This document shows positions 52,780-61,866 of a DNA stretch of 64,000 nucleotides, in pieces. A program made the translations under genes and the position numbers. The notes below the pieces were generated by a model, which ran no database searches, was not told the DNA's origin, and saw only the letters and a program-made list of their open reading frames with translations. Source of the stretch: Mycoplasmatota bacterium (GTDB lineage: Bacteria > Bacillota_I > Bacilli_A > RF39 > UBA660); assembly GCA_022771205.1 (NCBI GenBank), contig JALFCF010000005.1:1-64000 (forward strand), written 5' to 3'. Each line of letters opens with the position of its first letter. Within the stretch, counting starts at the first letter, position 1.

Positions 52780-53596
52780 ATATCTCTTCCTCATCTATTT
52801 CTTCTTCATCTAAATCTACATCATGTTTTGGTCGAAGTTCATCAATTAACATCATACGAACATCATCCAAAGTCAAATTGTATAACATTTCTCCCTTTAA
52901 TGCTATAGAAACTCGACCAGTTTCTTCAGAAACCACTATACTAATTGCATCTGTTTCTTCACTTAATCCCAAAGCAGCTCTATGTCTAGTTCCTAATCTA
53001 CGATTAAGCTTAGGACTACTGCTAGTTGGGAATACTGCACCTGCACAAGTAATTCTATCACCTTGAATAATCACACCACCATCATGTAGCGGATTTCCTT
53101 CATAAAAAATTGCAATTAATAAATCACTAGATAAATCTGCATAAATTTTCTTAGCTTTTTCAATATAATTTCCTAAACTAATATCACGCTCCAATACAAT
53201 CAAAGCACCAATACGTTCTTTTCTCATATAGTCAACTGCATTAACAATTTCATAGACTAAATGTTCACGTTCATCTACTGTCAATGTTTTATGACGTCCT
53301 AATAACTGAGTACGTCCTAATTGCTCCAATATTGTTCGTATCTCTGGCTGAAAAATTATAATCAAAGCTATTGGTCCCCACTGAATAACATAATCAAGTA
53401 ATACTGCAATTGTAGTAAAGCCTAACCAATCACTTACCAAACTTAAAATTATTACAAATACAACTCCCTTAAAAATTAAAGAAAGCTTAATATTATTTTT
53501 TATATTTTTCAAAATAAAATAAAAAATAATCCATACAAGACATATATCACCTAATTTTCTCAAAATTGATATAATGTCAGTAACTGTTATCGTCAT
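52763..53596 (-). CDS. cdaA: Diadenylate cyclase CdaA
   Basis: A 277-residue enzyme making c-di-AMP from two ATP at the membrane. Three N-terminal helices (LVWIIFYFILKNI, LSLIFKGVVFVIILSLVSDWLGFTTI, IQWGPIALIIIF) precede the DAC domain with NPLHDGGVIIQGD (DGA-type motif, here DGG) and GTRHRAALGLSE (RHR motif). The C-terminus is acidic. ATG 53596 is preceded by GGAGGG; the longer frame adds 14 residues. c-di-AMP controls potassium and turgor in Bacillota; the DHH phosphoesterase at 7960 might degrade its product. Confidence 0.97.
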   Translation of the reverse strand: MTITVTDIISILRKLGDICLVWIIFYFILKNIKNNIKLSLIFKGVVFVIILSLVSDWLGFTTIAVLLDYVIQWGPIALIIIFQPEIRTILEQLGRTQLLGRHKTLTVDEREHLVYEIVNAVDYMRKERIGALIVLERDISLGNYIEKAKKIYADLSSDLLIAIFYEGNPLHDGGVIIQGDRITCAGAVFPTSSSPKLNRRLGTRHRAALGLSEETDAISIVVSEETGRVSIALKGEMLYNLTLDDVRMMLIDELRPKHDVDLDEEEIDEEEIYEENK

Positions 53597-53649
53597 CAAA
53601 TCCCTCCATGCTCTATAATAGTATACAAAAAATAACAAAAATAGTAAAG

Positions 53650-54057
53650 TTATTGTTGATGTTCATCAGAAATAATCTCATTCTGTTTAGGTTGTGCTGA
53701 GGTCGAATTAGAAATACTATCAGAATCCCCGATAACTTCAGCTACCATGTCATTAGTAACAACATTTTCAGTTTGAGCAACATTTGTAGTAACAACATTA
53801 CCAACATGTTGTAATTGAGCAGAAGAAATCGTAGTTACAGCATTTGAAGCAATTGATGCTGCACTCACATCATCAGTTGGTAAAAAATGAACTTCTGCAT
53901 ACATTTCTTTCTGTCTTTTTTCTAACTCCTTTTGTTTTAACGTAGCTTCTGCCAAATAACCTATACAAGCAACAATTCCAATAACAGAAAACACAACAAC
54001 AACAATATACAAAGGGCCGGATAAAAAATCACGAAAGAACGAAATAATTACATCCAA
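53650..54057 (-). CDS. Small single-pass membrane protein with Val/Thr-rich tail
   Basis: A ~135-residue protein with one N-terminal membrane helix (GPLYIVVVVFSVIGIVACIGYLAEA), a short charged helix (TLKQKELEKRQKEMYAEV) and a low-complexity tail of Val, Thr, Ser and Asn (NAVTTISSAQLQHVGNVVTTNVAQ). TTG 54057 is preferred as start since AGGGGTGG lies a few bases upstream. No family is recognised. It is located just upstream of cdaA on the same strand with 53 bases between them. Confidence 0.55.
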   Translation of the reverse strand: MDVIISFFRDFLSGPLYIVVVVFSVIGIVACIGYLAEATLKQKELEKRQKEMYAEVHFLPTDDVSAASIASNAVTTISSAQLQHVGNVVTTNVAQTENVVTNDMVAEVIGDSDSISNSTSAQPKQNEIISDEHQQ

Positions 54058-54112
54058 TATACCACCCCTATTCTTAATTCTAATAATAACATTTTTTGAA
54101 GTAAAAAACAAC

Positions 54113-54141
54113 AAAAATCAATCTTTAACCGATTGATTTTT
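54113..54141 (-). terminator. Terminator after tRNA-Thr
   Basis: AAAAATCAATC (54113-54123) pairs with GATTGATTTTT (54131-54141). Confidence 0.88.
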
Positions 54142-54169
54142 CTATGTGAATTATATTCTTTATCATACA

Positions 54170-54245
54170 TGGTGCCGATTAAAGGACTTGAACCTTCGAT
54201 CTTCGCATTACGAATGCGCTGCTCTACCAACTGAGCTAAATCGGC
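54170..54245 (-). tRNA. tRNA-Thr(CGU)
   Basis: A 76-base tRNA with encoded CCA. Acceptor GCCGATT pairs with AATCGGC, discriminator A; D arm GCTC-AGTTGGTA-GAGC; anticodon loop TTCGTAA with anticodon CGT reading ACG; T arm GAAGG-TTCAAGT-CCTTT. The outermost anticodon-stem pair is G-A, otherwise the cloverleaf is regular. It serves the rare codon ACG, which appears in the threonine leader ORFs before thrS. Confidence 0.96.
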
Positions 54246-54309
54246 AAAGAAAAAGATACAAAATAATTGTATCATTTTTTTCTCATAATTGAAACTATTT
54301 TTAAAAAAA

Positions 54310-54510
54310 CTATTTAACTTCAATATGATTAAATAAAATTCCAATATTAATTAGTCCAGAAATACCAACCAAGCTATAAATAATTCTACTAAATAAAGAT
54401 CCAACTCCAAAAATAGTATCAACTAAATTAAAGTCTAATACTCCAATTAATCCCCAATTAATAGCTCCGATAATGGTAATTACTAATAATATTTTTTGTA
54501 CTGTTTCCAT
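54310..54510 (-). CDS. DUF378 small membrane protein
   Basis: A 66-residue protein with two membrane helices (ILLVITIIGAINWGLIGVLDF and IIYSLVGISGLINIGILF). GAINWGLIGVLDFNLVDTIFG is the DUF378 signature. Function is unknown; members are widespread in Bacillota. A GGAGG site precedes the ATG. It stands alone. Confidence 0.92.
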   Translation of the reverse strand: METVQKILLVITIIGAINWGLIGVLDFNLVDTIFGVGSLFSRIIYSLVGISGLINIGILFNHIEVK

Positions 54511-54669
54511 ATAATCCCTCCTATCTATAGCATGAACAAAATAGAAAAAATTATACTATTATTTCTAAAATTTTTATTTAACTTTTTAAATATATTTATC
54601 AATACACTACCAATAATAGTTTTCAAAAATCGAATCATGATATCTATATAAAAAAAGAAACTAGATAAC

Positions 54670-55698
54670 CTAGATTCTCCTAACCGCAATAACATGAGTA
54701 CCACTACCACGTGTCCAAGCCGCAACATCACTAGCAATTACACCCTGTACCGGATTAGTAGCATGAATCATTTGACCATTACCAACATAAATAGCAGAGT
54801 GCGTTGGAACAGAAGAATTATATCCCCAAATAAGAATATCACCAGGTTGAGCATTCTCATAACTAACAGCCACACCATCATACATTTGAGTAGAACTACT
54901 TCTACTAACAGTAATTCCTATTTGATTATACAAATATTGAACAAATCCACTACAATCAAACCCAGCAGGACTATTCCCTCCAGCTACATATGGACTACCG
55001 ATAAGAGAATAAGCAAGCTGAACCAATGAATTTATATCACCAGTAGCAACATAATCATTTTGATAATTATTATTTGGTACAGATACTACTTGCTCCACCT
55101 TTTCTGAAACTTCAACCGAATAAGTAGCAGAGGAAATATTACCATATTTATCAACCGCTTTAACTGTAACTTGATAAGTTCCAGGAGTATTACTATCAAC
55201 ATTACTATCAACTGTATAATAATTAGTATCAACCTCATCATTAATTATTTCTCTTTGCTGATATTCAATTTTTCCATCAACTTTATCATAAACAGAAGAT
55301 AAATTGCCTAACATATCAAAAGAATCCCCGGCAGTTAAAGATATTGTTGTATCTTTCAATTGAATTTCAGGAGCAACAGTATCCTTAACTTCAACCATAA
55401 TTGGAATTTCTTTTACTATTTGATTTTTCTCTACTTCAACAATAATTTCCTGTGGACCAACTTTGGTAGTATCAATGTCTTTTTTTATAGATACAATTTC
55501 TCCGTCTACCGAATCTACAACTTCACGAATGTCATAGTTAGGACTACCATATTCAATCATAGCTGTTTTAGAAACATAAACATCAATACTAGAATAGACT
55601 TGATGATACTCATAAAAATAGCAAAACATCAAACTTAGAAAAAGAAACATAGTTGTCCCTAACAATTTACGTTTCGACGGTAAATTTTCTGTTTTCAT
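54670..55698 (-). CDS. NlpC/P60 cell-wall endopeptidase with Ig-like repeats
   Basis: A 342-residue secreted or membrane-anchored hydrolase. N-terminal signal anchor (LLGTTMFLFLSLMFCYFY), two DUF5011-like Ig domains (VGPQEIIVEVEKNQIVKEIPIMVEV; TPGTYQVTVKAVDKYGNISSATYSVEV) and a C-terminal NlpC/P60 domain with AGFDCSGFVQYLYNQIGI (catalytic Cys), PTHSAIYVGNGQMIHA (His) and HATNP. It cuts peptidoglycan peptides. ATG 55698 follows GGGGGAG; a strong promoter is at 55726-55754. Confidence 0.94.
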   Translation of the reverse strand: MKTENLPSKRKLLGTTMFLFLSLMFCYFYEYHQVYSSIDVYVSKTAMIEYGSPNYDIREVVDSVDGEIVSIKKDIDTTKVGPQEIIVEVEKNQIVKEIPIMVEVKDTVAPEIQLKDTTISLTAGDSFDMLGNLSSVYDKVDGKIEYQQREIINDEVDTNYYTVDSNVDSNTPGTYQVTVKAVDKYGNISSATYSVEVSEKVEQVVSVPNNNYQNDYVATGDINSLVQLAYSLIGSPYVAGGNSPAGFDCSGFVQYLYNQIGITVSRSSSTQMYDGVAVSYENAQPGDILIWGYNSSVPTHSAIYVGNGQMIHATNPVQGVIASDVAAWTRGSGTHVIAVRRI

Positions 55699-55725
55699 AT
55701 ATAATCTCCCCCTGAGATAAGGTAT

Positions 55726-55754
55726 ATTATAACATAACTGGTAATCATTGTCAA
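55726..55754 (-). promoter_or_regulatory. Promoter of the NlpC/P60 gene
   Basis: Minus strand TTGACA (55754-55749), 17-base spacer, TATAAT (55731-55726), perfect consensus. Confidence 0.9.
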
Positions 55755-55823
55755 AATTCATCACCTATATATAGCCTAACCCAAAAAAGAAAATATATAC
55801 AAAAGAAGAAGACTTTTAGTATT

Positions 55824-56261
55824 CTACAAATATTTTTCCATTATTTTATGAGATTTTTTTTGAAATTTCAAAAAATCTTTTGCCAGATCAAAATCATCTT
55901 TATTAACATCATCACTTGCATTTTCTATTCTCTTTTTCATTTCTACTTCGCCCATCAACAATCCTTGAATCAACAAATCGGCAATAGCAGAGTCACTATT
56001 ATCTGCTAAAACCTCCTTGAAGATTCCCATAGAAGACATCATTTTGGTCATATTTCCTACTTTTTCTGGAGGTATGTCCCTAGAAAGTAAAATTTCCTTT
56101 GCTTTTTCTTCAAAAGAAGAATAACCTTTAAAAATCTCTTCTACATCTCCGATAATTTTATTATCTTTATCTTTTAAATTTCCTAATAATTTTTCTGTAG
56201 AAAATCTCCCCATAGAAGCATCTTTATAAATTTTTTCAATCAATTCACATTGCTTATTCAT
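55824..56261 (-). CDS. Small helical protein, possible ferritin-like bundle
   Basis: A 145-residue, almost wholly helical soluble protein. MNKQCELIEKIYKDASMGRFSTEKLLGNL, KAKEILLSRD, KMMSSMGIFKEVLADNSDSAIADLLIQGLLMGEVEMKKRI and KDFLKFQKKSHKIMEKYL suggest a four-helix bundle of the DUF2383/ferritin-like kind. Glu and His positions could bind metal but do not form a clear diiron site. It lies upstream of the FAD/Rieske oxidoreductase region on the same strand with 44 bases between, so a redox or stress link is possible. Confidence 0.6.
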   Translation of the reverse strand: MNKQCELIEKIYKDASMGRFSTEKLLGNLKDKDNKIIGDVEEIFKGYSSFEEKAKEILLSRDIPPEKVGNMTKMMSSMGIFKEVLADNSDSAIADLLIQGLLMGEVEMKKRIENASDDVNKDDFDLAKDFLKFQKKSHKIMEKYL

Positions 56262-56305
56262 TTTTTCACCTCAATATTAGTATGAAAAAAAGAAAAATAT
56301 TTATA

Positions 56306-57694
56306 CTATTTTTTTGTTAAAGAGGTAATAGCTGGTCCTTTAATTAACTCACCATCTAAAGAAAATCTTGAACCATGACATGGACAATCCCAAGTTTTAT
56401 CATAAGAATTAAAAACTAAATGACATTTCATATGAGGACATAATAAACAAATTTTATGAATTTTATGTTCTTCATCTTCATAAATTGCGTGTAAAATCCC
56501 ATTAATTCTAATATAAGAAGGATTGTTTTTTTTCAAAAAAGCTTTTGTAATTGCCTTCATATAATGAAAAGTTCCTAAAAAAGAATTAATAGCTAATCCT
56601 AAATTCATCCTTGTTGGAGAAAATAAATCTTGATACAAAGCAGTATGATATAAAATAAAACTAGAAATAATTCTCCCCGCTAAAACGCAATTAGTCATTC
56701 CCCAACCTCGATAAGCAGTGCCTACATAAAGATGACTATCAAATCTTCCAATAAAGGGTAACAAATCATGACTAACAATATCTTGATTATCCCATGTTCG
56801 TTCAGGTATTTTATCAAATAATCTTTTAAAATCAGAACGGCTTTTATCATAGTTCTTACCAAAATCAATTTTTTCAGTTAATCGATGACGATTAGAGCCA
56901 TATAATAAATAGTTTTTATAATAACGAATTGAATGTAAATCAGAATCAATGTTTATAGCTGTAAATAATGAAGGATGAGATATTTTGGCAGCATTTACAT
57001 ATTCTCTTTGTACATAAGTTTTAAGAGGAAATAAATTTGGAAGTAAAAAGAAAGGATAATGATTTGCAATTACCACGTTCTTCGCAAAAAAATCTCCATT
57101 GGTAGTATGAATAAGATAATGTCCATCCTCTTTTTTCATATCAAACACCAAAGTATTTTCATAAATAAAAACTTTAGAAATTAAAGCCTTATAAAGTCCA
57201 GATAAAAATTTTAAAGGATGAAAAACATAAGAATCAGAAATCCCAATACCAGAAGAGATGTTTGGATGTTGCACTTCATAAGGATGAGCACCAAAACTTT
57301 CTAATAATTTTTTCTCAAATTGAATCTTTGAATCATTTTCCTTATTCAAACAGAAAATAATAGATGGAACTTTTTCCAATTCACAAGATATATTTTCATC
57401 TTCAATAATTTTTAACAATTCCCAAATAGCTTCTTTCTGTGACAAATAATAAGATTCTGCTTTATCTCCTAATCTTTGATATATATCTCCTTGTAAATAC
57501 GTAATTTTAGCTGTAGAGCGACTAGTAACACCACCACCAATTTTCGACTGTTCGAATACAGCAACCTTCAAACTAGAATTTCTTAAATAATAAGCTGTGC
57601 TTAAACCAGTAAGTCCTCCTCCAATTATAGCAACATCCAATTTACGAACAGGATTTTCAAAATTAAATGTAGGAAAATCTGCATTCCAAAACAT
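56306..57694 (-). CDS. FAD-dependent oxidoreductase with C-terminal Rieske domain
   Basis: A 462-residue protein. DVAIIGGGLTGLSTAYYLRNSSLKVAVFEQ is the FAD-binding fold and GGGVTSRSTAKITYLQGD the DAO-family block; GTAYRGWGMTNCVLAGRI is the second FAD region. The C-terminus is a Rieske domain: LLCPHMKCHLVFN and WDCPCHGSRFSLDGELIKGPA give Cys/His and Cys/His for a [2Fe-2S] cluster. Such fusions (YhfW type) occur in Bacillota; substrate unknown. ATG 57694 (MFWNADFP) follows GGTGATG; the longer frame adds 15 residues. It is downstream of pflA in a leftward direction. Confidence 0.92.
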   Translation of the reverse strand: MFWNADFPTFNFENPVRKLDVAIIGGGLTGLSTAYYLRNSSLKVAVFEQSKIGGGVTSRSTAKITYLQGDIYQRLGDKAESYYLSQKEAIWELLKIIEDENISCELEKVPSIIFCLNKENDSKIQFEKKLLESFGAHPYEVQHPNISSGIGISDSYVFHPLKFLSGLYKALISKVFIYENTLVFDMKKEDGHYLIHTTNGDFFAKNVVIANHYPFFLLPNLFPLKTYVQREYVNAAKISHPSLFTAINIDSDLHSIRYYKNYLLYGSNRHRLTEKIDFGKNYDKSRSDFKRLFDKIPERTWDNQDIVSHDLLPFIGRFDSHLYVGTAYRGWGMTNCVLAGRIISSFILYHTALYQDLFSPTRMNLGLAINSFLGTFHYMKAITKAFLKKNNPSYIRINGILHAIYEDEEHKIHKICLLCPHMKCHLVFNSYDKTWDCPCHGSRFSLDGELIKGPAITSLTKK

Positions 57695-57748
57695 AACATC
57701 ACCAATAATAAGATACCCAAAACATTTGAATAAATACAAAAAAAGATA

Positions 57749-58459
57749 TTATTTAAAATATCTTTCTTTAAAATAATTATATAATTGATTGCACTTTTCT
57801 TTATCCATATCTTGTTTGTCTTCATATGGATAGGAAAATCCTAATTGGATATATTTTTCACGTCCTAAACGATGGAATGGAAGAAAATCTACTCTCTCAA
57901 CATTATGAATATGTTGCAAATAATCTACTAAACTATCCATATACTCATAATTATCCATAATACCAGGAACAATAACTTGACGAATCCAAATCTTTTTATT
58001 CATCTCGTTACAAACATCAATAAAATGTTCCACTTCTTTCATTTCTAAACCTGTAATATTACGATATTCTTCTGGATTAGTATGCTTAATATCTAAAAGA
58101 ACTAAATCAACATAAGATAAAAGTTCACGATAATCTCCTAATCCTACACCAGAAGTATCTATCGCAATATGAATATTATCTTTTTTTAACAATTTGCAAA
58201 CCTCAATAATAAATTCACTATGTAATAATGGTTCACCACCAGAAAAAGTAACTCCTCCATTTTTCTTAAAGTAAGGTTCACACCTTTTAATTTTTTTTAC
58301 TAATTCTTCTGGTGTATAATTTTCTTCTCGTTTCTTCCACATCTCTGGATTATGACAATATTTGCAACGCAACATACATCCATTAAAGAATACCACACAT
58401 CGAATACCCGGACCATCAACCAATCCAAAAGTTTCTATTGAATCAATACTAGCTTTCAT
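57749..58459 (-). CDS. pflA: Pyruvate formate-lyase-activating enzyme
   Basis: A 236-residue radical SAM enzyme that installs the glycyl radical on PflB. ETFGLVDGPGIRCVVFFNGCMLRCKYCHNPEMW contains the CX3CX2C cluster motif; VTFSGGEPLLHSEF, IDTSG and LLDIKHTNPEEYRNITG are typical. It starts two bases after pflB and should be cotranscribed. Confidence 0.97.
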   Translation of the reverse strand: MKASIDSIETFGLVDGPGIRCVVFFNGCMLRCKYCHNPEMWKKREENYTPEELVKKIKRCEPYFKKNGGVTFSGGEPLLHSEFIIEVCKLLKKDNIHIAIDTSGVGLGDYRELLSYVDLVLLDIKHTNPEEYRNITGLEMKEVEHFIDVCNEMNKKIWIRQVIVPGIMDNYEYMDSLVDYLQHIHNVERVDFLPFHRLGREKYIQLGFSYPYEDKQDMDKEKCNQLYNYFKERYFK

Positions 58460-58461
58460 AA

Positions 58462-60696
58462 TTACATTTTCTCATGGAATGTTCTAGCAATAACTTCCTC
58501 TTGTTGCTTTCTAGTTAATTTATTAAAACGTACTGCATATCCAGAAACACGAATAGTAAGTAATGGATATTTATCAGGGTTGTTCATAGCATCTACTAAC
58601 ATTTCACGATTTAATACGTTAACATTTAAGTGATGTGCTCCTTGAACAAAGTATCCATCCATTAAGTTAACTAAGTTTTCTACTCTTTCTTCATCAGTCT
58701 GTCCTAAAGCACTAGGTACAACAGAGAACGTATTAGAAATACCATCACGACAACAATTTGCCCAGTCTAATTTAGCAACAGAGTTTAACGAAGCAATAGC
58801 ACCACTTTGATCTCTTCCATGCATTGGATTAGCACCAGGTGCGAATGCCACACCAGCTTTTCTACCATCAGGAGTAGCACCAGTATTAGAACCATATACT
58901 ACGTTAGATGTAATAGTAAGTACAGATAATGTTGGATGAGCATTTCTATAGCAAGGATGAGAACTTAATTCTTTGTAGAATACATCTAAGATTTCTTTTC
59001 CAATCTCATCTACTCTATCATCATCATTACCGTATTTAGGGAAATCTCCTTCAATTTCAAAATCAACAGTGATTCCATCCTCATCACGAATTGGTTTAAC
59101 TTTTGCATATTTAATAGCAGAAAGTGAATCTACTGCTACAGAAAATCCTGCTACACCATATGCCATTAAACGATTTACATATGTATCATGTAAAGCCATT
59201 TGTCCAGCTTCATAGGCATATTTATCATGCATATAATGAATAATGTTCATTGCATCAGAATAGATTCTAGCAACTTCATGCATCATCTTAAAATAAGCAT
59301 CTTTAACTTTATCATAGTCAAGTACTTCATCAGTCATCTTTTCAAATCCAGGAATTACTAACTCACGTTTAACTTCATCAACACCACCATTAATAGCATA
59401 AAGTAATGTCTTAGCTAAGTTACAACGAGCTCCAAAGAATTGCATATCTTTACCAACGCGCATTGCAGATACACAACAAGCAATTGCATAATCATCACCC
59501 ATACTTGGACGCATAACATCATCATTTTCATATTGAATAGAATCAGTTGCAATACTAACTTTAGCACAATATTTCTTCCAAGGTTCTGGTAAATTTTGTG
59601 CCCATAAAATAGTCATATTTGGTTCTGGAGCACTCTCTAAGTTTTCTAATGTATGAACAATACGGAAAGAAGTCTTATTAACCATAGACTTACCGTCAGT
59701 TGTAACACCACCTAAAGAACAAGTTACCCAAGTTGGATCTCCAGAGAACAATTCATCATAATCAGGTGTTCTTAAATGACGAGCAGCTCTTAATTTGATA
59801 ACAAAATGATCAATAATTTCTTGAGCTTCTTCTTCAGTTAAAGTACCATTCTTAAAGTCTCTTTCGAAGTAAATATCAAAGAATGCATCTACTCTACCTA
59901 AAGACATAGCAGCACCATTATCTTCTTTAATAGCTGCTAAATAACCAAAATAAGTCCATTGAACAGCTTCTTTAGCATTGCTAGCTGGTTTAGAAATATC
60001 AAAACCATATCTTGCTGCCATATCTTTAATTTCTTTTAAAGCCTTATACTGCATAGAAATTTCTTCACGTAAACGAATAGTTTCATCATCCATTACCGTG
60101 ATTTTCATATTATCCCAATCACTCTTCTTTTGTTGCATTAAATAATCAATACCATAAAGAGCGATTCTACGATAGTCACCAATAATTCTTCCACGACCAT
60201 AAGCATCAGGAAGACCAGTTAATAATTTATTATGACGAGCTTTTCGAATTTCGCTAGTATAAGCATCAAAAACTCCATCATTATGTGTTTTTACTAAATT
60301 AGTTCCTTTAATAAAATTTTCAAGAGCTTCATTCATTTTATAACCATAAGCTTCAAGCTCCTGATAAACCATTTTTATTCCACCCTTAGGTACAATACTT
60401 CTCTTACCTAATTTATCTGTTTGAAGACCAACAATAACATTATCATCTTCGCTAATATATCCTGGTTCAAAAGCATTAATTCCAGCTGGATGATCTACAT
60501 CAATATCGATAACATGTTTTTTTACTTCTTCTTTACACATATCTTCATATACTTGTAAAACACGTTTTGTTTTTTCAGTAGGACCACTTAAAAATGATTC
60601 ATCACCATCATAAGCTACATAGTTTTGTTTAATGAAATCACTAACATTAATCTCATTACACCATGTACCTTCATTAAAATCTTTCCATTGTTCCAT
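58462..60696 (-). CDS. pflB: Formate C-acetyltransferase (pyruvate formate-lyase)
   Basis: A 744-residue glycyl radical enzyme splitting pyruvate and CoA to acetyl-CoA and formate under anaerobic conditions. The active Cys pair is in [13 protein letters not shown], the glycyl radical loop near the end is [13 protein letters not shown] (Gly in RVSGYAV). Length fits (740-760). With pflA, two acetate kinases and formate-THF ligase it outlines a fermentation to formate, acetate and C1 units. GGAAGGTG precedes the ATG. Confidence 0.98.
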   Translation of the reverse strand: MEQWKDFNEGTWCNEINVSDFIKQNYVAYDGDESFLSGPTEKTKRVLQVYEDMCKEEVKKHVIDIDVDHPAGINAFEPGYISEDDNVIVGLQTDKLGKRSIVPKGGIKMVYQELEAYGYKMNEALENFIKGTNLVKTHNDGVFDAYTSEIRKARHNKLLTGLPDAYGRGRIIGDYRRIALYGIDYLMQQKKSDWDNMKITVMDDETIRLREEISMQYKALKEIKDMAARYGFDISKPASNAKEAVQWTYFGYLAAIKEDNGAAMSLGRVDAFFDIYFERDFKNGTLTEEEAQEIIDHFVIKLRAARHLRTPDYDELFSGDPTWVTCSLGGVTTDGKSMVNKTSFRIVHTLENLESAPEPNMTILWAQNLPEPWKKYCAKVSIATDSIQYENDDVMRPSMGDDYAIACCVSAMRVGKDMQFFGARCNLAKTLLYAINGGVDEVKRELVIPGFEKMTDEVLDYDKVKDAYFKMMHEVARIYSDAMNIIHYMHDKYAYEAGQMALHDTYVNRLMAYGVAGFSVAVDSLSAIKYAKVKPIRDEDGITVDFEIEGDFPKYGNDDDRVDEIGKEILDVFYKELSSHPCYRNAHPTLSVLTITSNVVYGSNTGATPDGRKAGVAFAPGANPMHGRDQSGAIASLNSVAKLDWANCCRDGISNTFSVVPSALGQTDEERVENLVNLMDGYFVQGAHHLNVNVLNREMLVDAMNNPDKYPLLTIRVSGYAVRFNKLTRKQQEEVIARTFHEKM

Positions 60697-60719
60697 TAAT
60701 AATCACCTTCCCAAATGAT

Positions 60720-60728
60720 ATTATACCA
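60720..60728 (-). promoter_or_regulatory. Extended -10 of the pfl operon
   Basis: On the minus strand TGGTATAAT (60728-60720), an extended -10 box about 20 bases before the ribosome site; no good -35 box is visible. Confidence 0.5.
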
Positions 60729-60805
60729 TAAACCATATAATTTCTATTCATATATTGTTAAGTTTTTGCACAATTTTACAGCTAGATTTTTATAAAAATA
60801 TATGA

Positions 60806-60811
60806 TATAAT
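60806..60811 (+). promoter_or_regulatory. -10 box of ssrA
   Basis: TATAAT eleven bases before the tmRNA start; the -35 region TAGATT (60783-60788) is weak. Confidence 0.55.
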
Positions 60812-60821
60812 CTTCGCATAC

Positions 60822-61201
60822 GGGGCTGACACGGTTTCGACGGGAATAGTAGAGCATAGATGGCAAGTCGAAGGTCCACGTTAAGGACACAAAAAAATAA
60901 ACGCAAACAAAATTAAAAATGCAGTTGCTAACATGTTTGGTGGAAACCAAGCTGTAGCATTTGCCTAATAATATAAAGGCCTGCGCTTTCTTTTATTTCT
61001 TACCTAGGAAATAATCGAAGGTTCATATTTTATAGGTTATAGCTATTTTTTTCCCAAAAAATAGAAAGAATTTAAGGGATAATATATTATCTTGGTCGTT
61101 AACTACTTGGATAGTATATGAATGAAATTAGTTAACTAAACTTGTAGAAGTTTATGTAGCTCTATTTTCGGACAGGAGTTCGATTCTCCTCAGCTCCACC
61201 A
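60822..61201 (+). ncRNA. ssrA: Transfer-messenger RNA (tmRNA)
   Basis: The tRNA-like ends are clear: GGGGCTGAC at the start pairs with the 3' end around CAGCTCCACCA, with the T arm GTTCGATTC. It rescues stalled ribosomes. The tag frame starts GCA at 60903 and ends TAA at 60966: ANKIKNAVAN then MFGGNQAVAFA. The tag is long (about 21 residues) with a hydrophobic AVAFA end for proteolysis, longer than the ~10-15 of most Bacilli. Pseudoknots occupy 60970-61150. A terminator follows at 61235. Confidence 0.98.
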
Positions 61202-61234
61202 ATTAAACAATTCCTCGATATTTCGAGTAACAAT

Positions 61235-61264
61235 AAAAAAACTAGAAGTAAATTCTAGTTTTTT
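61235..61264 (+). terminator. Terminator of ssrA
   Basis: AAAAAACTAGAA (61235-61246) pairs with TTCTAGTTTTTT (61253-61264). Confidence 0.9.
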
Positions 61265-61330
61265 ATTATATGTTTTTAACTTCAACTTCATACGTAAAAT
61301 ACTATAAATTATAACAACCCGTTAAAAAAA

Positions 61331-61729
61331 CTATTTAACTTTAAGTTTGGCACCAGAAATCATAGAAGTAAATCTACTACTATCAAAATTACCTTTGATC
61401 TCTGAATCACCATAAACTACAGTCATTCCATCAAGCTCAACAAATCGTCTTATAAAATCTGGTAACAATTCCTCTGGTATGCTTGTTCCACCGACGATAC
61501 CAGTATTATCTGTTGTGAAATCACCATCTTTTCCAACAAAAAATGGCATTAAAAAATCTTTTCTTTCTTCCATACTTCTATATGAGTTAATACCATAATA
61601 AGGAAGTAAAGAATTTTCAAAAATAAAATAAACTCTATCAGCATCTTCCTTTGAATCATATGAAAAAGTCAAAAAATATTGCTCTCCAAAATCAAAATAT
61701 TGTCCTTTTTGTAATTCTGCTTTTATCAT
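61331..61729 (-). CDS. Hypothetical soluble protein
   Basis: A 132-residue protein from ATG 61729 (MIKAELQKGQYF), which follows GAGGAGGATAGG; the longer frame adds eight residues. It is mixed alpha/beta: FDFGEQYFLTFSYDSKEDADRVYFIFENSLLPYYG, FTTDNTGIVGGTSIPEELLPDFIRRFVELDG, and TVVYGDSEIKGNFDSSRFTSMISG. No family recognised and no motif that suggests chemistry. It is monocistronic, divergent from tgt. Confidence 0.7.
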   Translation of the reverse strand: MIKAELQKGQYFDFGEQYFLTFSYDSKEDADRVYFIFENSLLPYYGINSYRSMEERKDFLMPFFVGKDGDFTTDNTGIVGGTSIPEELLPDFIRRFVELDGMTVVYGDSEIKGNFDSSRFTSMISGAKLKVK

Positions 61730-61808
61730 CCTATCCTCCTCGCGACATGACATATTATAACATATTTTAATTAAAATAGCTAACTAAAACAATCAACATT
61801 AATAAAGA

Positions 61809-61837
61809 TTGACTTTCTAACTCTTTAATTATAAAAT
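61809..61837 (+). promoter_or_regulatory. Promoter of tgt
   Basis: TTGACT (61809-61814), 17-base spacer, TAAAAT (61832-61837). Confidence 0.75.
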
Positions 61838-61866
61838 ACATAGATGTTAAAGAAAGAAGGATAAAA

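Noticed and set aside
54525..54737. A 70-codon minus-strand ORF next to DUF378
   Set aside because: It overlaps the NlpC/P60 C-terminus in another frame and has no ribosome site; low-complexity hydrophobic translation of AT-rich DNA.
60744..60950. A 68-codon minus-strand ORF
   Set aside because: It lies across the tmRNA 5' end and promoter.
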